From the NCBI GenBank assembly GCA_018714945.1, contig DVMO01000006.1, positions 1 through 64,000 of the forward strand: a stretch of 64,000 nt of DNA, in the 5' to 3' direction. Below the pieces are notes generated by a model. It was not told the origin of the DNA and made no database searches. It saw nothing but the letters and a program-made list of their open reading frames with translations. This document shows, piece by piece, positions 34,634-43,729 of this stretch. The translations under genes and the position numbers were made by a program. The DNA is from Fimisoma avicola (lineage in GTDB: Bacteria > Bacillota > Clostridia > Peptostreptococcales > Anaerovoracaceae). How positions within the stretch are numbered: position 1 is the first letter of the stretch; every line of letters starts with the position of its first letter.

Positions 34634-35437
34634 TCACGGTTCCTGTGCGAACCGGCTGTCAAGGTCAAAGGCATGATCCATGGGACCTGAACCGCTTCCC
34701 AGATCGAGCATGGCAGAAAGAGCTCCGGAAATATAGTCCTTTGCCCGTATTACGGAGTCATCCAGTGAAAAACCTTTGGCAAGGTTGGCTGCGATGGCGC
34801 TGGAAAATGTGCAGCCGGTCCCGTGGGTATTGGGATTGTCAATGCGCTTGCCTCTGAACCAGCGGGGACCCTTTTCGTCATACAGAAGGTCGTTGGCGTC
34901 ATTGACACTGTGGCCGCCTTTCAGGAGGACGGCACAGCCGTAGCGGTCATAGATGACGGCGGCAGCCTTTTCCATATCCTGTTCGCTGCGGATCTCCATA
35001 TCAGTGAGGATCTGGCCTTCCGGTATGTTTGGAGTCGCCAGCTGAGCCATCGGGAGAAGTATCCCGGTGAGGGCGGAGATCGCCTCATCCTGTATGAGCT
35101 TGGCGCCGCTGGTGGAGACCATGACCGGATCGGCCACGATATGAGGCGCTTTGTAATATTCAAGCCTTTCGGCGATGACTTCTATAAGGACAGATGAAGA
35201 TACCATGCCGATCTTGACGGCGTCCGGATAGATATCCTCAAAGACTGCGTCGATCTGCAGACGGAGAAATTCCGGACTTACTTCTGAAATGCCTGTGACG
35301 CCGGTGGTATTCTGGGCGGTCAGGGCTGTGACGGCGCTCATGGCGAAAACGCCGTTCAATGTCATGGTCTTGATATCGGCCTGTATGCCGGCGCCACCGC
35401 TGGAATCGCTGCCGGCTATGGTGAGAGCAGTTTTCAT
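34634..35437 (-). CDS. thiD: hydroxymethylpyrimidine (phosphate) kinase ThiD
   Basis: 267 aa ribokinase-fold enzyme phosphorylating HMP and HMP-P. It begins TALTIAGSDSSGGAGIQAD, has HIVADPVMVSTSGAKL and the C-terminal anion hole NTHGTGCTFSSAIAANLAKG with the catalytic Asp region. It overlaps the preceding HAD gene by 4 bp. Confidence 0.95.
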   Translation of the reverse strand: MKTALTIAGSDSSGGAGIQADIKTMTLNGVFAMSAVTALTAQNTTGVTGISEVSPEFLRLQIDAVFEDIYPDAVKIGMVSSSVLIEVIAERLEYYKAPHIVADPVMVSTSGAKLIQDEAISALTGILLPMAQLATPNIPEGQILTDMEIRSEQDMEKAAAVIYDRYGCAVLLKGGHSVNDANDLLYDEKGPRWFRGKRIDNPNTHGTGCTFSSAIAANLAKGFSLDDSVIRAKDYISGALSAMLDLGSGSGPMDHAFDLDSRFAQEP

Positions 35438-36147
35438 ACGGCGCCTCCTTTTACCCGGCCCATACGCAGTGACGGCCGGTTTTCTTTCGAAGAGATAAAT
35501 TGAAAGAGTTTTCTCCTGTTTTCCGGTGAAAAGTCTGCCATGTAAAAGTCGCAGAGCTCCCTTAGCCGTTCATGCTCCTTCTCATAACTGTCATATACGC
35601 CAATGATGGTAAATCCGTCGTCTTTGGCTGTCAGAGCGGCATAGAGGGCATCTTCAAAGATTATGACCTGATCTTTGCCCAGCCCCATATATGCTGCGGC
35701 TTCCCGGTATATTTGGGGTTCATCCTTGCCGTGGGCAACAGAGGTGCAGGTGAATATTTCAGAAAAATACTGCCGGATGCCGCAGCGTTTCAGGGCAGCA
35801 TCTACCAGATACTGGTCGGTCGCGGTGGCTATGCACATGGACATGCCCATTTCTGACATTTCCGACAGCAGCTTTTCCGTGCCTGATTTGAGTATGAGTT
35901 CATCTCTGTAATATCTTTCTATCATCTTGTTGACCCCGGCCATGATCTCATCGATGGACTGGGTTATGCCATAGGCTTTTCTGTAATGACAGGCAGCCTG
36001 ATAAAGGCTCATTGCCTTGAAAGTTTCGTTTATGTCCTTGTCAGGTTCAAGGCCGATGGAACGGAGATAATTTTCTCCTACGGTATTCCATACGAACATG
36101 GAGTTGAGCAGAGTACCGTCGAGATCGAATATTGCACCTTTTATCAT
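35434..36147 (-). CDS. HAD-family phosphatase in the thiamine operon
   Basis: 237 aa haloacid dehalogenase-like hydrolase, beta-phosphoglucomutase subclass: nucleophile motif FDLDGTLLNSM, CIATATDQ (motif II), and IIFEDALYAALTAKDDGF (motif IV; EDA). It overlaps both thiE and thiD by 4 bp, so it is translated with them. No ThiL kinase lies in the operon while ThiN does, so it is plausibly a thiamine monophosphate phosphatase giving thiamine for ThiN. That is inference from context; HMP-P or other phosphates are alternatives. Confidence 0.88.
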   Translation of the reverse strand: MIKGAIFDLDGTLLNSMFVWNTVGENYLRSIGLEPDKDINETFKAMSLYQAACHYRKAYGITQSIDEIMAGVNKMIERYYRDELILKSGTEKLLSEMSEMGMSMCIATATDQYLVDAALKRCGIRQYFSEIFTCTSVAHGKDEPQIYREAAAYMGLGKDQVIIFEDALYAALTAKDDGFTIIGVYDSYEKEHERLRELCDFYMADFSPENRRKLFQFISSKENRPSLRMGRVKGGAV

Positions 36148-36785
36148 AGGAAAAGCACCTCCTTTGCTTTTTCTTTAAGTGCGGCTGCGGCAGCTGCAAT
36201 GTCAGGGGCTCCGAAGATGGCGGAGATCACCGCCACCCCTGCCGCACCGCAGCCTTTCAGGGCTTCAATATTGTTTTCGTTTATGCCGCCGATGGCCACC
36301 GCCGGGATGGAAACGGATGAACAGATTTCTTTTAGCTGCCGGGTGGTTATCCGTACGGCGCTGCTTTTGGTAGGTGACGGGAATACTGCGCCTATACCAA
36401 GATAGTCAGCTCCTGCTTTTTCGGCGGCTGCGGCCTGCTCTGCTGTCTTGGCTGTGGCGCCTATGATAAAATCCCTGCCGGCAAGCCGGCGGACATCTTC
36501 AACAGGCATATCCCCGCTGCCCACATGGACACCATCGGCGCCGCTCTTTAATGCCACATTGAAATTGTCGTTTATTATGAGAGGAACATCATAGAGATGG
36601 CAAAGATCTCCTATGACAAGAGCTTCCTCTATGAATCTGTCTTCTGCCAGTTCTTTTTCTCTGAGCTGGATCATGGTCGCACCGCCCTTGAGAGCAGATT
36701 CTACCTGGCGGTACAGCGGCGTGTCTACGGCCCATTGCTGGTCGGTTATGGCATATAAGAGCAGCATATCTTTATTGAATTTCAT
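36144..36785 (-). CDS. thiE: thiamine phosphate synthase ThiE
   Basis: 213 aa TIM barrel joining HMP pyrophosphate and thiazole phosphate. Motifs: YAITDQQWA, ATMIQLREKEL, PLIINDNFNVALKSGADGVHVG, GATAKTAEQ, YLGIGAVFPSPTKSSA, and AVAIGGINENNI. The segment around PSPTK is complete, so this copy looks catalytically competent, unlike the following TenI-like paralogue. Overlaps its neighbours by 4 bp on both sides. Confidence 0.95.
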   Translation of the reverse strand: MKFNKDMLLLYAITDQQWAVDTPLYRQVESALKGGATMIQLREKELAEDRFIEEALVIGDLCHLYDVPLIINDNFNVALKSGADGVHVGSGDMPVEDVRRLAGRDFIIGATAKTAEQAAAAEKAGADYLGIGAVFPSPTKSSAVRITTRQLKEICSSVSIPAVAIGGINENNIEALKGCGAAGVAVISAIFGAPDIAAAAAALKEKAKEVLFL

Positions 36786-37426
36786 TGGTTCTCTCCTGTT
36801 TGTCCTGAGGCACGGTCATATCTGTTTTCCGGACTGCCGCCCAAAGCGGCAGAAAGGGCGGATGGATCGGCGCAGGTCATTGCAGCGCTCATCACACATA
36901 TGCCTGCTGCCCCTGCCTCCCGTACTGCTGCGGCGTTGGCAGGATCTATCCCGCCTATGGCGTAGACAGGTATGGAGACCCTGCTGCAGATCTGTTTCAG
37001 AAAATCTGTCCCTCTGCCGGGAACGCCTGCCTTGCAGTCTGTATTGAATATATGTCCCGCTGTTATGTAAGTACACCCCAGCGCCTCAGCTTCGGACGCT
37101 TCGGCCGCTGAATGGCATGAAGCACCCAGAACGGACAGCTTTTTCCGCTGCTGGTGATCCAGTTTGCGCAGGCCGTCCATGGAAAGGTGCAGGGCTGCCG
37201 CATGCAGCTTTTCAGCTGTATCGGCAAATGTATGGAGTATACAGAGCGTGCCTCTTGCTCGGCATATTTCCATTACCTTTGCTGCCAGGCGGGTGTATTC
37301 TTCGGGAGAAAGATCCTTTTCCCTCAGGATGACTGCCTTTGGACAAGACTGCGCCAGTCTTTCTATCCTGGTCAGGAAATCTTCCCGGCACAGTTTTCGG
37401 TTGGTTACAAAGATCACATCAGACAT
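36782..37426 (-). CDS. tenI: TenI-like thiazole tautomerase / ThiE paralogue
   Basis: 214 aa ThiE-like barrel lacking the pyrimidine-binding residues of ThiE. DVIFVTNRKLC replaces the YAITD start, HLSMDGLRKL stands at the VHVG position, and GAS-CHS is followed by YITAGHIFNTDCKAGVPGRG. TenI proteins aromatise the thiazole carboxylate tautomer made by ThiG. Its position between thiH and thiE fits. ATG 37426 gives an 8-bp overlap with thiH; ATG 37438 is also possible, both with weak ribosome binding sites, implying coupling. Confidence 0.8.
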   Translation of the reverse strand: MSDVIFVTNRKLCREDFLTRIERLAQSCPKAVILREKDLSPEEYTRLAAKVMEICRARGTLCILHTFADTAEKLHAAALHLSMDGLRKLDHQQRKKLSVLGASCHSAAEASEAEALGCTYITAGHIFNTDCKAGVPGRGTDFLKQICSRVSIPVYAIGGIDPANAAAVREAGAAGICVMSAAMTCADPSALSAALGGSPENRYDRASGQTGENQ

Positions 37427-38672
37427 AGAGATAATCATTGAGGACCGGCTGGAGTCCTTCTTTTTCAATGTCCTCATACATGGTGCCAAGACTCCTTCCA
37501 TCGTCTATCTCAAACTGTTCGTCACCCTGCTGGCCCTCCTGCTCCTTTCCGCTGTATTTGCTTTCGTGGTCGCCTATGCCGGTTGAAACACCTGCTGATA
37601 CTTTTGTGGCGGCGATCCTGACGATGCCGTTCCTGAACCTGGCGCTTTCGCGGGAAGAAACGGTTATCCCCGCAAAAGGCATGAATATCCGGTAGGCGCA
37701 TAGTATCTGGCAAAGCTGGGTCTCATGGACATCCAGCGGATTTATCTTATCGTTGTTCACTATGGGCCTCAGCCTTGGGCATGAAAGGGATATTTCGGCA
37801 TGGGGATATTTTCTCTGGAGAAAATATGCGTGGAGCCCGGTGGCGAGGGCGTCCCTGCGAAAATCTGCAAGACCCAGCAGGGCGGAAAAAGCGACTCCTC
37901 TCATGCCGCCCATCAGTGCTCTTTCCTGGGCGTCAAATCTGTAAGGCCATACTCTCTTGTGGCCCAGCAGATGGAGAGTCTCATATTTATCCGGATCGTA
38001 TGTTTCCTGGAATACGGTAACATAGTCGGCTCCGCATTGGTGGAGATAAGCGTATTCGTCAGTGTTGACAGGATATATTTCAAGACCTACCATGCGGAAA
38101 TACTTTCTTGCCAGTTTGCAGGCTTCACCGATATATTCCACATCGCTTTCCTTGCGGCTTTCGCCTGTGAGGATAAGGATCTCTTCCATGCCGCTTTTTG
38201 CAATGACCTGCATTTCGTGTTCCACCTGTTCCATTGAAAGCTTCATGCGGCTGATGTGGTTGTAGCAGTTGAACCCGCAGTAGACGCAGTAGTTTTCGCA
38301 GTAATTGGCGATGTACAGCGGTGTGAACATATATACGGTGTTGCCGAAATGCTTGCCTGTCTCTTCTCTGGCTTTCTGAGCCATTTCTTCCAGAAAAGGT
38401 TCTGCGGCCGGGGACAGGAGCGCTTTAAAATCCTCGATGCTGCAGTTTCTGTGGCTCAGAGCAGCCTTGACATCTGCTGCTGTGTACCTGTCATAGTCGT
38501 AGGTATCCACCTGGGACATGACCTTGTCACGGATATCTGAGCTGATGACTTCCATTCCCGGCAGATATTCCATGTGGCTTTTGCGGGATGAAGGGTCGGT
38601 CTCAAGACGGTGTTTTTTGGCCAGTGCCTGGGGTGAAAGAAATTCTGAATCTACGAAAAACTGATTTTCCAT
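37419..38672 (-). CDS. thiH: 2-iminoacetate synthase ThiH
   Basis: 417 aa radical SAM tyrosine lyase supplying dehydroglycine for the thiazole ring in anaerobes. The cluster motif is NYCENYCVYCGFNC (CxxxCxxC). Further stretches: LILTGESRKESDVEYIGEA, VTVFQETYDPDKYE, and a C-terminal VSAGVSTGIG. ATG 38672 is preferred over the listed TTG two codons upstream, with GGGAGG 7 bp before it. Its presence instead of ThiO fits an oxygen-free lifestyle. Confidence 0.96.
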   Translation of the reverse strand: MENQFFVDSEFLSPQALAKKHRLETDPSSRKSHMEYLPGMEVISSDIRDKVMSQVDTYDYDRYTAADVKAALSHRNCSIEDFKALLSPAAEPFLEEMAQKAREETGKHFGNTVYMFTPLYIANYCENYCVYCGFNCYNHISRMKLSMEQVEHEMQVIAKSGMEEILILTGESRKESDVEYIGEACKLARKYFRMVGLEIYPVNTDEYAYLHQCGADYVTVFQETYDPDKYETLHLLGHKRVWPYRFDAQERALMGGMRGVAFSALLGLADFRRDALATGLHAYFLQRKYPHAEISLSCPRLRPIVNNDKINPLDVHETQLCQILCAYRIFMPFAGITVSSRESARFRNGIVRIAATKVSAGVSTGIGDHESKYSGKEQEGQQGDEQFEIDDGRSLGTMYEDIEKEGLQPVLNDYLYV

Positions 38673-38685
38673 TTGCAAACCTCCC

Positions 38686-39456
38686 TTAGTCTCTCAAAAA
38701 TCCTGTCAGAGGGTCTGATGATGAAGCGCCTCTGGTCAGTACCCGGCCCAGACCGGAAAGATATGCCTTGCGGCCTGCTTCTATGGCCTGGCGGAAGGCT
38801 GCGGCCATCAGGGGCAGGTCGCCGGCGGTGGCAAGGGCCGTATTGGCCATGATGGCGGCAGCCCCCATCTCCATGGCTTCGCAGGCCTGGGAAGGCCTGC
38901 CGATGCCTGCGTCTACGATGACAGGAAGGTCTATTTCGTCTATGAGTATCTGGATGAATTCCTTGGTTGCAAGGCCTTTGTTGGAACCGATAGGGGCGCC
39001 CAGAGGCATGATGGCGGCGGCTCCCGCCGAAGCCATATCTCTTGCGGCGTTCAGGTCAGGATACATGTATGGCATTACCACAAAGCCTTCTTTGGCAAGG
39101 ATCTCTGTGGCTTTGATGGTCTCCTGGTTGTCAGGGAGCAGATACTTGGTATCTCTCATGATCTCGATCTTCACAAAATCACCGCATCCCAGCTCCCGTG
39201 CCAGACGGGCTATGCGAACGGCTTCCTGGGCGTTTCTGGCGCCGCTGGTATTGGGCAGCAGGGTGACGCCCTCAGGTATGTAATCCAGGATGTTTTCGTG
39301 ATCGGTAGTGTTGGCGCGGCGCACTGCCAGAGTGATTATCTGTGCTCCGGCGTCTCTGACAGCTGCTTCGATCAGCTTGAGCGAGTATTTTCCTGATCCG
39401 AGGATAAAGCGGGAGTCGAAACTGTGTCCGCCGATCATTAGTTTATCATTGTTCAT
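38686..39456 (-). CDS. thiG: thiazole synthase ThiG
   Basis: 256 aa barrel enzyme condensing DXP, dehydroglycine and ThiS thiocarboxylate. It starts KLMIGGHSFDSRFILGSGKY and has LAVRRANTTDHENILDYIP, the Schiff-base Lys in DFVKIEIMRD, MPLGAPIGSNKGL, and PVIVDAGIGRPSQA. ATG 39456 follows AAGAAGGTAAC; the upstream open frame to 39672 overlaps thiF out of frame and is not credible. 92 bp separate it from thiF. Confidence 0.96.
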   Translation of the reverse strand: MNNDKLMIGGHSFDSRFILGSGKYSLKLIEAAVRDAGAQIITLAVRRANTTDHENILDYIPEGVTLLPNTSGARNAQEAVRIARLARELGCGDFVKIEIMRDTKYLLPDNQETIKATEILAKEGFVVMPYMYPDLNAARDMASAGAAAIMPLGAPIGSNKGLATKEFIQILIDEIDLPVIVDAGIGRPSQACEAMEMGAAAIMANTALATAGDLPLMAAAFRQAIEAGRKAYLSGLGRVLTRGASSSDPLTGFLRD

Positions 39457-39548
39457 ATTGTTACCTTCTTTCTGATAGTTTTTCAAAATCCTGATATGCG
39501 TCCTTGCGGTGTGCGGTATATGTGACCGGGCATCGAGGGGCCGGAAGC

Positions 39549-40238
39549 TCACGGCTCTTTGAAACCTGCCAGCAACCGCAGGACCATGTGGGCCTGGTGG
39601 GCGGCGCACAGAGCAACCCGTGCAGAAAGGAGACCGGGTTTTTCTGCGGAATCGCTTACGCCGTCGCCGCATAGATAAAACCGCTCTGAAATACGCCGGG
39701 TTTTTATGTCATTGGCGCTGGCTATACCGGCCATGCCGGAAGCTGCTACCAGATAAGCGGAAGGCAGTCTTTCCAGTACGGTATTTGCCAGCATCGCCTT
39801 TTGGGCAGGGTCGTCAAAGGCCTCGCATATTATATCCGCCTGTTCCAGCAGCAGAGCGGCATTTTCGGCGGTGAGCCGCAGATCATGGGCGGTCAGGCTT
39901 ACATATGGATTGATCTCCCTGAGATTGGCAGACAGGGCTTCTGTCTTATCCATGCCTATCTGATCTGCCTTGTACTGCTGACGGTTCAGATTGGTCATAT
40001 CCACTTTGTCGAAGTCGATGAGGATCAGCCGCCCCACTCCGGCCCTTACCAGAGAAACAGCAATGTTGGAGCCGAGGCCACCAAGGCCGCATATGGCCAC
40101 GACAGCCCGGCTGAAAGCTCCTGCAAGCCTGTCGCCGCACCTGTCGGCCAGGGCCCTGTTCATTTCTTTTTCTGAGGGTATGGAACCTGATTCACAGGCA
40201 CAAGGCCTGCTGCCTGATGTCACTTGGTTTTCTGCCAT
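39549..40238 (-). CDS. thiF: ThiF adenylyltransferase
   Basis: 229 aa E1-like enzyme activating the ThiS C-terminus by adenylation. Visible: AICGLGGLGSNIAVSLVRAGVG (nucleotide loop), LILIDFDKVDMTNLNRQQY, and the DIICEAFDDP segment. The zinc CxxC pairs of MoeB are missing, as in the short ThiF of clostridia. The start follows GGGAGGCGG, 1 bp after the thiS stop. Confidence 0.92.
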   Translation of the reverse strand: MAENQVTSGSRPCACESGSIPSEKEMNRALADRCGDRLAGAFSRAVVAICGLGGLGSNIAVSLVRAGVGRLILIDFDKVDMTNLNRQQYKADQIGMDKTEALSANLREINPYVSLTAHDLRLTAENAALLLEQADIICEAFDDPAQKAMLANTVLERLPSAYLVAASGMAGIASANDIKTRRISERFYLCGDGVSDSAEKPGLLSARVALCAAHQAHMVLRLLAGFKEP

Positions 40239-40239
40239 A

Positions 40240-40434
40240 TCATCCGCCTCCCACAAAGCTGACGACTTCGACAACATCTCCGTCGCAGAAGAGCTTTTCA
40301 TCATAAGCGGACTTTGGAACGATTTCTCCGTTGATCTCTACCGCTATACGGGCAGGATCGTATCCGGCATCGTCCAGGTAGCGGGCAAGGGGCATACCGT
40401 CCATATCCTGCATGTTTCCGTTGATCTTTACCAT
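40240..40434 (-). CDS. thiS: sulfur carrier protein ThiS
   Basis: 64 aa ubiquitin-like protein ending in the required Gly-Gly (VSFVGGG), whose C-terminal thiocarboxylate donates sulfur to the thiazole. IAVEINGEIVPKSAY is the typical core. First gene of the operon, directly behind the riboswitch. Confidence 0.95.
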   Translation of the reverse strand: MVKINGNMQDMDGMPLARYLDDAGYDPARIAVEINGEIVPKSAYDEKLFCDGDVVEVVSFVGGG

Positions 40435-40447
40435 CAGTTCACCTCAC

Positions 40448-40484
40448 AAAAAATCAAAAGGAATTACCGATCTGGCAATTCCCC
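40448..40484 (-). terminator. intrinsic terminator of the TPP riboswitch platform
   Basis: On the minus strand GGAATTGCC-AGATC-GGTAATTCC forms a 9-bp stem (one G-U) followed by TTTTGATTTTTT, just before thiS. This is the expected off-state structure when TPP is bound. Confidence 0.8.
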
Positions 40485-40530
40485 GATGAAGAATCTTATA
40501 AGTTTGCGCCTTCTGACCGGCGCAGTCATA

Positions 40531-40609
40531 TCCCTCCGTTGGCATTATCCAAATCAGGTAACCGGTCGGAGGTCACACCTCCCTCTCAGCCTGTAACACA
40601 AGCTCCCGT
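40531..40609 (-). ncRNA. TPP riboswitch (THI element)
   Basis: Read on the minus strand, the conserved parts are GGGAGCTTGTG, CAGGCTGAGAGGG, the P3 stem GGAGGTGTGACCTCC, ACCTGATTTGGATAATGCC and the closing ACGGAGGGA. These match the pyrimidine-binding CUGAGA loop and the pyrophosphate-binding side of the THI element. It controls the whole ten-gene thiamine operon below it, by termination. Confidence 0.96.
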
Positions 40610-40627
40610 TTGTCAAAAGATAGATAT

Positions 40628-40656
40628 ATTATACACCTTTGGAACAGATAAGTTAA
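40628..40656 (-). promoter_or_regulatory. promoter of the thiamine operon
   Basis: On the minus strand TTAACT and TATAAT are separated by 17 bp, directly upstream of the riboswitch. Confidence 0.65.
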
Positions 40657-40744
40657 GTGCTTTTTTGCGGAAAAAGAGCCGGAAGGACGGCAGGAAAGGA
40701 ATAAAGTATGGAAGGAAAGGAACACAGAGCAGCCTGATCCATCT

Positions 40745-40780
40745 AAAAAGGCACATGACAGATAAGTCCTGCCATGTGCC
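40745..40780 (-). terminator. terminator of the lipoprotein gene
   Basis: On the minus strand GGCACATGGCAG pairs with CTGTCATGTGCC, followed by TTTTT. It lies about 45 bp beyond the lipoprotein stop codon. Confidence 0.8.
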
Positions 40781-40824
40781 TGTTGCTGCCGTCTTATGTA
40801 AATAGACTGTGCCGGTATGACGGT

Positions 40825-41364
40825 TTAGGATAAGCTGCTTGCGCTGTTGGCAAAATCGAGCATTCCGCCGGTCAGGGCATTGGACAGCTCGTCGCTTTCC
40901 TGAACAACCCAGGCTTCGCCATCGTTTACGAGAGTAACGGTAACGGTGGACTCGTAAGTCTTTTCGGCTGAATCCAGAGCGTCCATAAGGAGCTGGTCAA
41001 GGGTGTCCATCATGGTTTCTTCCGTCATGGTCGGATCTGCAAGAGCCTCTCCCATGAAAGAGATGAGCAGGTTGCTGAACATTTCTCCAAACGGATAAGT
41101 GGTGATGGTGGCTTCAACGGTTGCAGTGTCTCCGTCGATGGTTTCTTCGCCCAGCTCGTAATCAAATTCCAGAACCTTATCGACAAGAGCTTCGGTGGCT
41201 TCCTCTCCGAATCCGTCGCTGCCCATATCGCCGATGATCTCGTCAGGACTTGACTTGGCATTTTCCAGATCAGCCTTGAGTGCGTCTGTAGGAGAAGGTG
41301 AGCTGCAAGCAGCAAAAGTGAAGCACATGATTAAAGCCAGCAATGCTACTGCGATTTTTTTCAT
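40825..41364 (-). CDS. small secreted lipoprotein of unknown function
   Basis: 179 aa. Lipoprotein signal ends CFTFAACSS (Cys about 20). The mature part is acidic, helix-rich and has a C-terminal segment STVTVTLVNDGEAWVV, like the small Cys-anchored DUF5105/DUF4878-type lipoproteins of clostridia. GGGAGGACAC precedes the start. Monocistronic with its own terminator. No enzymatic motif visible. Confidence 0.8.
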   Translation of the reverse strand: MKKIAVALLALIMCFTFAACSSPSPTDALKADLENAKSSPDEIIGDMGSDGFGEEATEALVDKVLEFDYELGEETIDGDTATVEATITTYPFGEMFSNLLISFMGEALADPTMTEETMMDTLDQLLMDALDSAEKTYESTVTVTLVNDGEAWVVQESDELSNALTGGMLDFANSASSLS

Positions 41365-41502
41365 TTTTAGTGTCCTCCCAAATATACTTATAATATGCTT
41401 ACACTATATTTGTACTATATTTTCGGGTAAAAATCAAGGAAAAGCTACGATTTAATTTAATGCTTTACCAAAGTGAGGTATAGGACAGGAGGAGAGGATT
41501 CA

Positions 41503-42774
41503 ATGGCAAAAATAGTCATCATAGGCGGAGGGTGGTCAGGGATCGCCGCTGCCGTACGAGCGAGAAAACAGGGGGCAGATGTGACGGTGGCAGAAAAGAC
41601 CGACCTGCTTCTTGGCCTTGGAAATGTAGGCGGGATCATGCGCAATAACGGGAGATATACGGCTGCAGAGGAAAACATAGCTCTTGGGGCAGGCGAGCTT
41701 TTTGAGATCACCGACAAATTGTCCCTGCACAAGGATGTGGATTTTCCGGGACACGATCATGCCAGCTTTTATGATGTGCTCATGGTGGAACCTGAAGTAA
41801 GGCGCCTTCTGAAAAAACTGGGCATAGAAATACGCCTCAAGACCAGGATAACAGATGTGGAAACCGACGGGGATGTGATAACCGGTGTGGTTTCCGGGGA
41901 TGGAGAAAAGATCAGAGCAGATGTGTTCATAGAGACAACGGGATCGACCGGCCCCATGGGAAATTGCATGCGCCATGGTAACGGCTGCTCGATGTGTATA
42001 CTCAGATGCCCGGCTTTCGGGCCGAGGGTCAGCATGACCGAAAGGGCGGGCCTTGATGATATGGCTGCCTGCCGGCCTGACGGCATAAAGGGAGCGTTCA
42101 GCGGTTCATGCAAGATCGAAAAACGGAGCCTTTCCAGAAAACTTCAGAAAAAACTGGATAAAGATGGTTTTGCTGTGGTACCGCTGCCTGAACGGCTCAT
42201 CAACAGAGAAAAACTTTCCAGAAAGGTATGCCAGCAATATGCGCTGGATCCTTTTGCAGAAAATATTATCCTGATCGATACGGGATATGCGAAGCTTATG
42301 AGCCCTTATTTTGACCTTGAAGAACTAAGGCAGGTGGAAGGTTTTGAAAATGCCAGATTTGCAGATCCTTATGCAGGCGGCAAAGGCAATTCCGTGAGGT
42401 ATATGTCTGTGGGGGTCAGAGACGGGTATATGAGGGCATGCGGACTTTCAAACCTGCTGCTTGGCGGAGAAAAGTCAGGCTTTTTTGTCGGTCATACGGA
42501 AGCCATATCCACAGGTTCACTGGCGGGGTACAACGGCGCCATGATGGCCGCCGGAAAACCCATGCTGAAGCTGCCCCGCTCACTGGCGATAGGCGAACTG
42601 CTTGCGTTTGCCAATGAGGCCCTTGCCCGTGAGGACGGCCTTTCCAGAAGGTTTACCTTCGCCGGCGGAGAGTTCTTTGAAAGGATGAAGGAACTGGGCC
42701 TTTACAGGATGGAGCCCAAGGAAGTCAGAAAAGCGGTGGAGGCGGAGGATCTGATGGATATTTACAATAAGTGA
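41503..42774 (+). CDS. FAD-dependent oxidoreductase with internal cysteine cluster
   Basis: 423 aa. N-terminal dinucleotide-binding loop KIVIIGGGWSGIAAAVRARKQG, then GNVGGIMRNNGRY and a GSTGPMGNC segment. An unusual cysteine run (NCMRHGNGCSMCILRCPAF, about residues 151-169) could hold an iron-sulfur cluster or redox thiols. The C-terminal part has GLSNLLLGGEKSGFFVGHTEA, like GidA/TrmFO and related flavoproteins. ATG 41503 follows AGGAGGAGAGG. Substrate unknown; no partner genes adjacent. Confidence 0.8.
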   Translation: MAKIVIIGGGWSGIAAAVRARKQGADVTVAEKTDLLLGLGNVGGIMRNNGRYTAAEENIALGAGELFEITDKLSLHKDVDFPGHDHASFYDVLMVEPEVRRLLKKLGIEIRLKTRITDVETDGDVITGVVSGDGEKIRADVFIETTGSTGPMGNCMRHGNGCSMCILRCPAFGPRVSMTERAGLDDMAACRPDGIKGAFSGSCKIEKRSLSRKLQKKLDKDGFAVVPLPERLINREKLSRKVCQQYALDPFAENIILIDTGYAKLMSPYFDLEELRQVEGFENARFADPYAGGKGNSVRYMSVGVRDGYMRACGLSNLLLGGEKSGFFVGHTEAISTGSLAGYNGAMMAAGKPMLKLPRSLAIGELLAFANEALAREDGLSRRFTFAGGEFFERMKELGLYRMEPKEVRKAVEAEDLMDIYNK

Positions 42775-42820
42775 TCTTTTATGATAAAATATCCTGACGA
42801 CAAAAGAAAAGGGAACTGAT

Positions 42821-43525
42821 ATGAGGATAAACAAATATATAGCTCAGGCCGGGATCGCAAGCAGACGAAAGGCTGATGAGCTGATACGCAACGGTAATGT
42901 AAAGGTTAACGGCGCAGTGCTGAAAGAACCGGGCTATGATGTGGAGGAAACAGATAAGGTACAGGTCAACGGACGCCTTGTGGGAGCGCCCCAGAAGTTT
43001 GTATATTTTCTCGTAAACAAACCGACGGGAATGGTTACTACCGTGGACGATGACAGAGACAGGCCGACGGTAATGGACATCATCACAGACACTGACGCCA
43101 GGCTGTTTCCGGTAGGCAGACTGGATTACAACACATCAGGGGCGCTGATAATGACCAACGACGGTGATCTGGCCTATCGTGTGTCACACCCAAGGCACGA
43201 GCTGGGCAAAACATACAGAGCTCTGGTCAAAGGCGTTATTTCCGGGGAAAAGCTTGCAAAACTGCGCAAGGGAGTGGACATAGGGGGATTTGTCACATCT
43301 CCTGCAAAAGTGAACATAGTGAAGGGGAGCGCCGGGTCTACGCTTGTGGAGATAACCATACACGAGGGGAAAAACCGCCAGGTGCGCAAAATGTTTGCGG
43401 CTGTCGGCAATCCGGTGCAGACCCTTGAGCGTATCGCGATAGGGCCGATACGCATAGGACATCTGAAAGAGGGCCATTACCGGAAGCTGACAAGAGAAGA
43501 GATAGAGTACCTGAAAAACTGCTGA
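42821..43525 (+). CDS. rluB: RluB/RsuA-family rRNA pseudouridine synthase
   Basis: 234 aa. An N-terminal S4 domain (MRINKYIAQAGIASRRKADELI) precedes the catalytic domain with the Asp in VGRLDYNTSGALIMTNDGDLA. HPRHELGKTYRALVKG and HEGKNRQVRKMFAAVG also match. AAAGGGAACTGAT precedes the ATG. RluB is more likely than RsuA in Firmicutes from the length and S4 type. Confidence 0.92.
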   Translation: MRINKYIAQAGIASRRKADELIRNGNVKVNGAVLKEPGYDVEETDKVQVNGRLVGAPQKFVYFLVNKPTGMVTTVDDDRDRPTVMDIITDTDARLFPVGRLDYNTSGALIMTNDGDLAYRVSHPRHELGKTYRALVKGVISGEKLAKLRKGVDIGGFVTSPAKVNIVKGSAGSTLVEITIHEGKNRQVRKMFAAVGNPVQTLERIAIGPIRIGHLKEGHYRKLTREEIEYLKNC

Positions 43526-43729
43526 CGGCGGGCGGAGTGCCGCCGTGCCGGCAGCGCTGCATGTTCTCGTATGTCGCTTGTTCTGCGTACCGCCGCCGTA
43601 CGGCATCAACCTCGGCCCCGTACGGTGGGATATATAGTAGAAAATTAATGTTGGCTATCCGCTCCGCAAAATGAGGAAAAGCCAACATTTTTAGATTCTA
43701 TGCCAGATTTGCCCTGTCGAAATTTGTCG

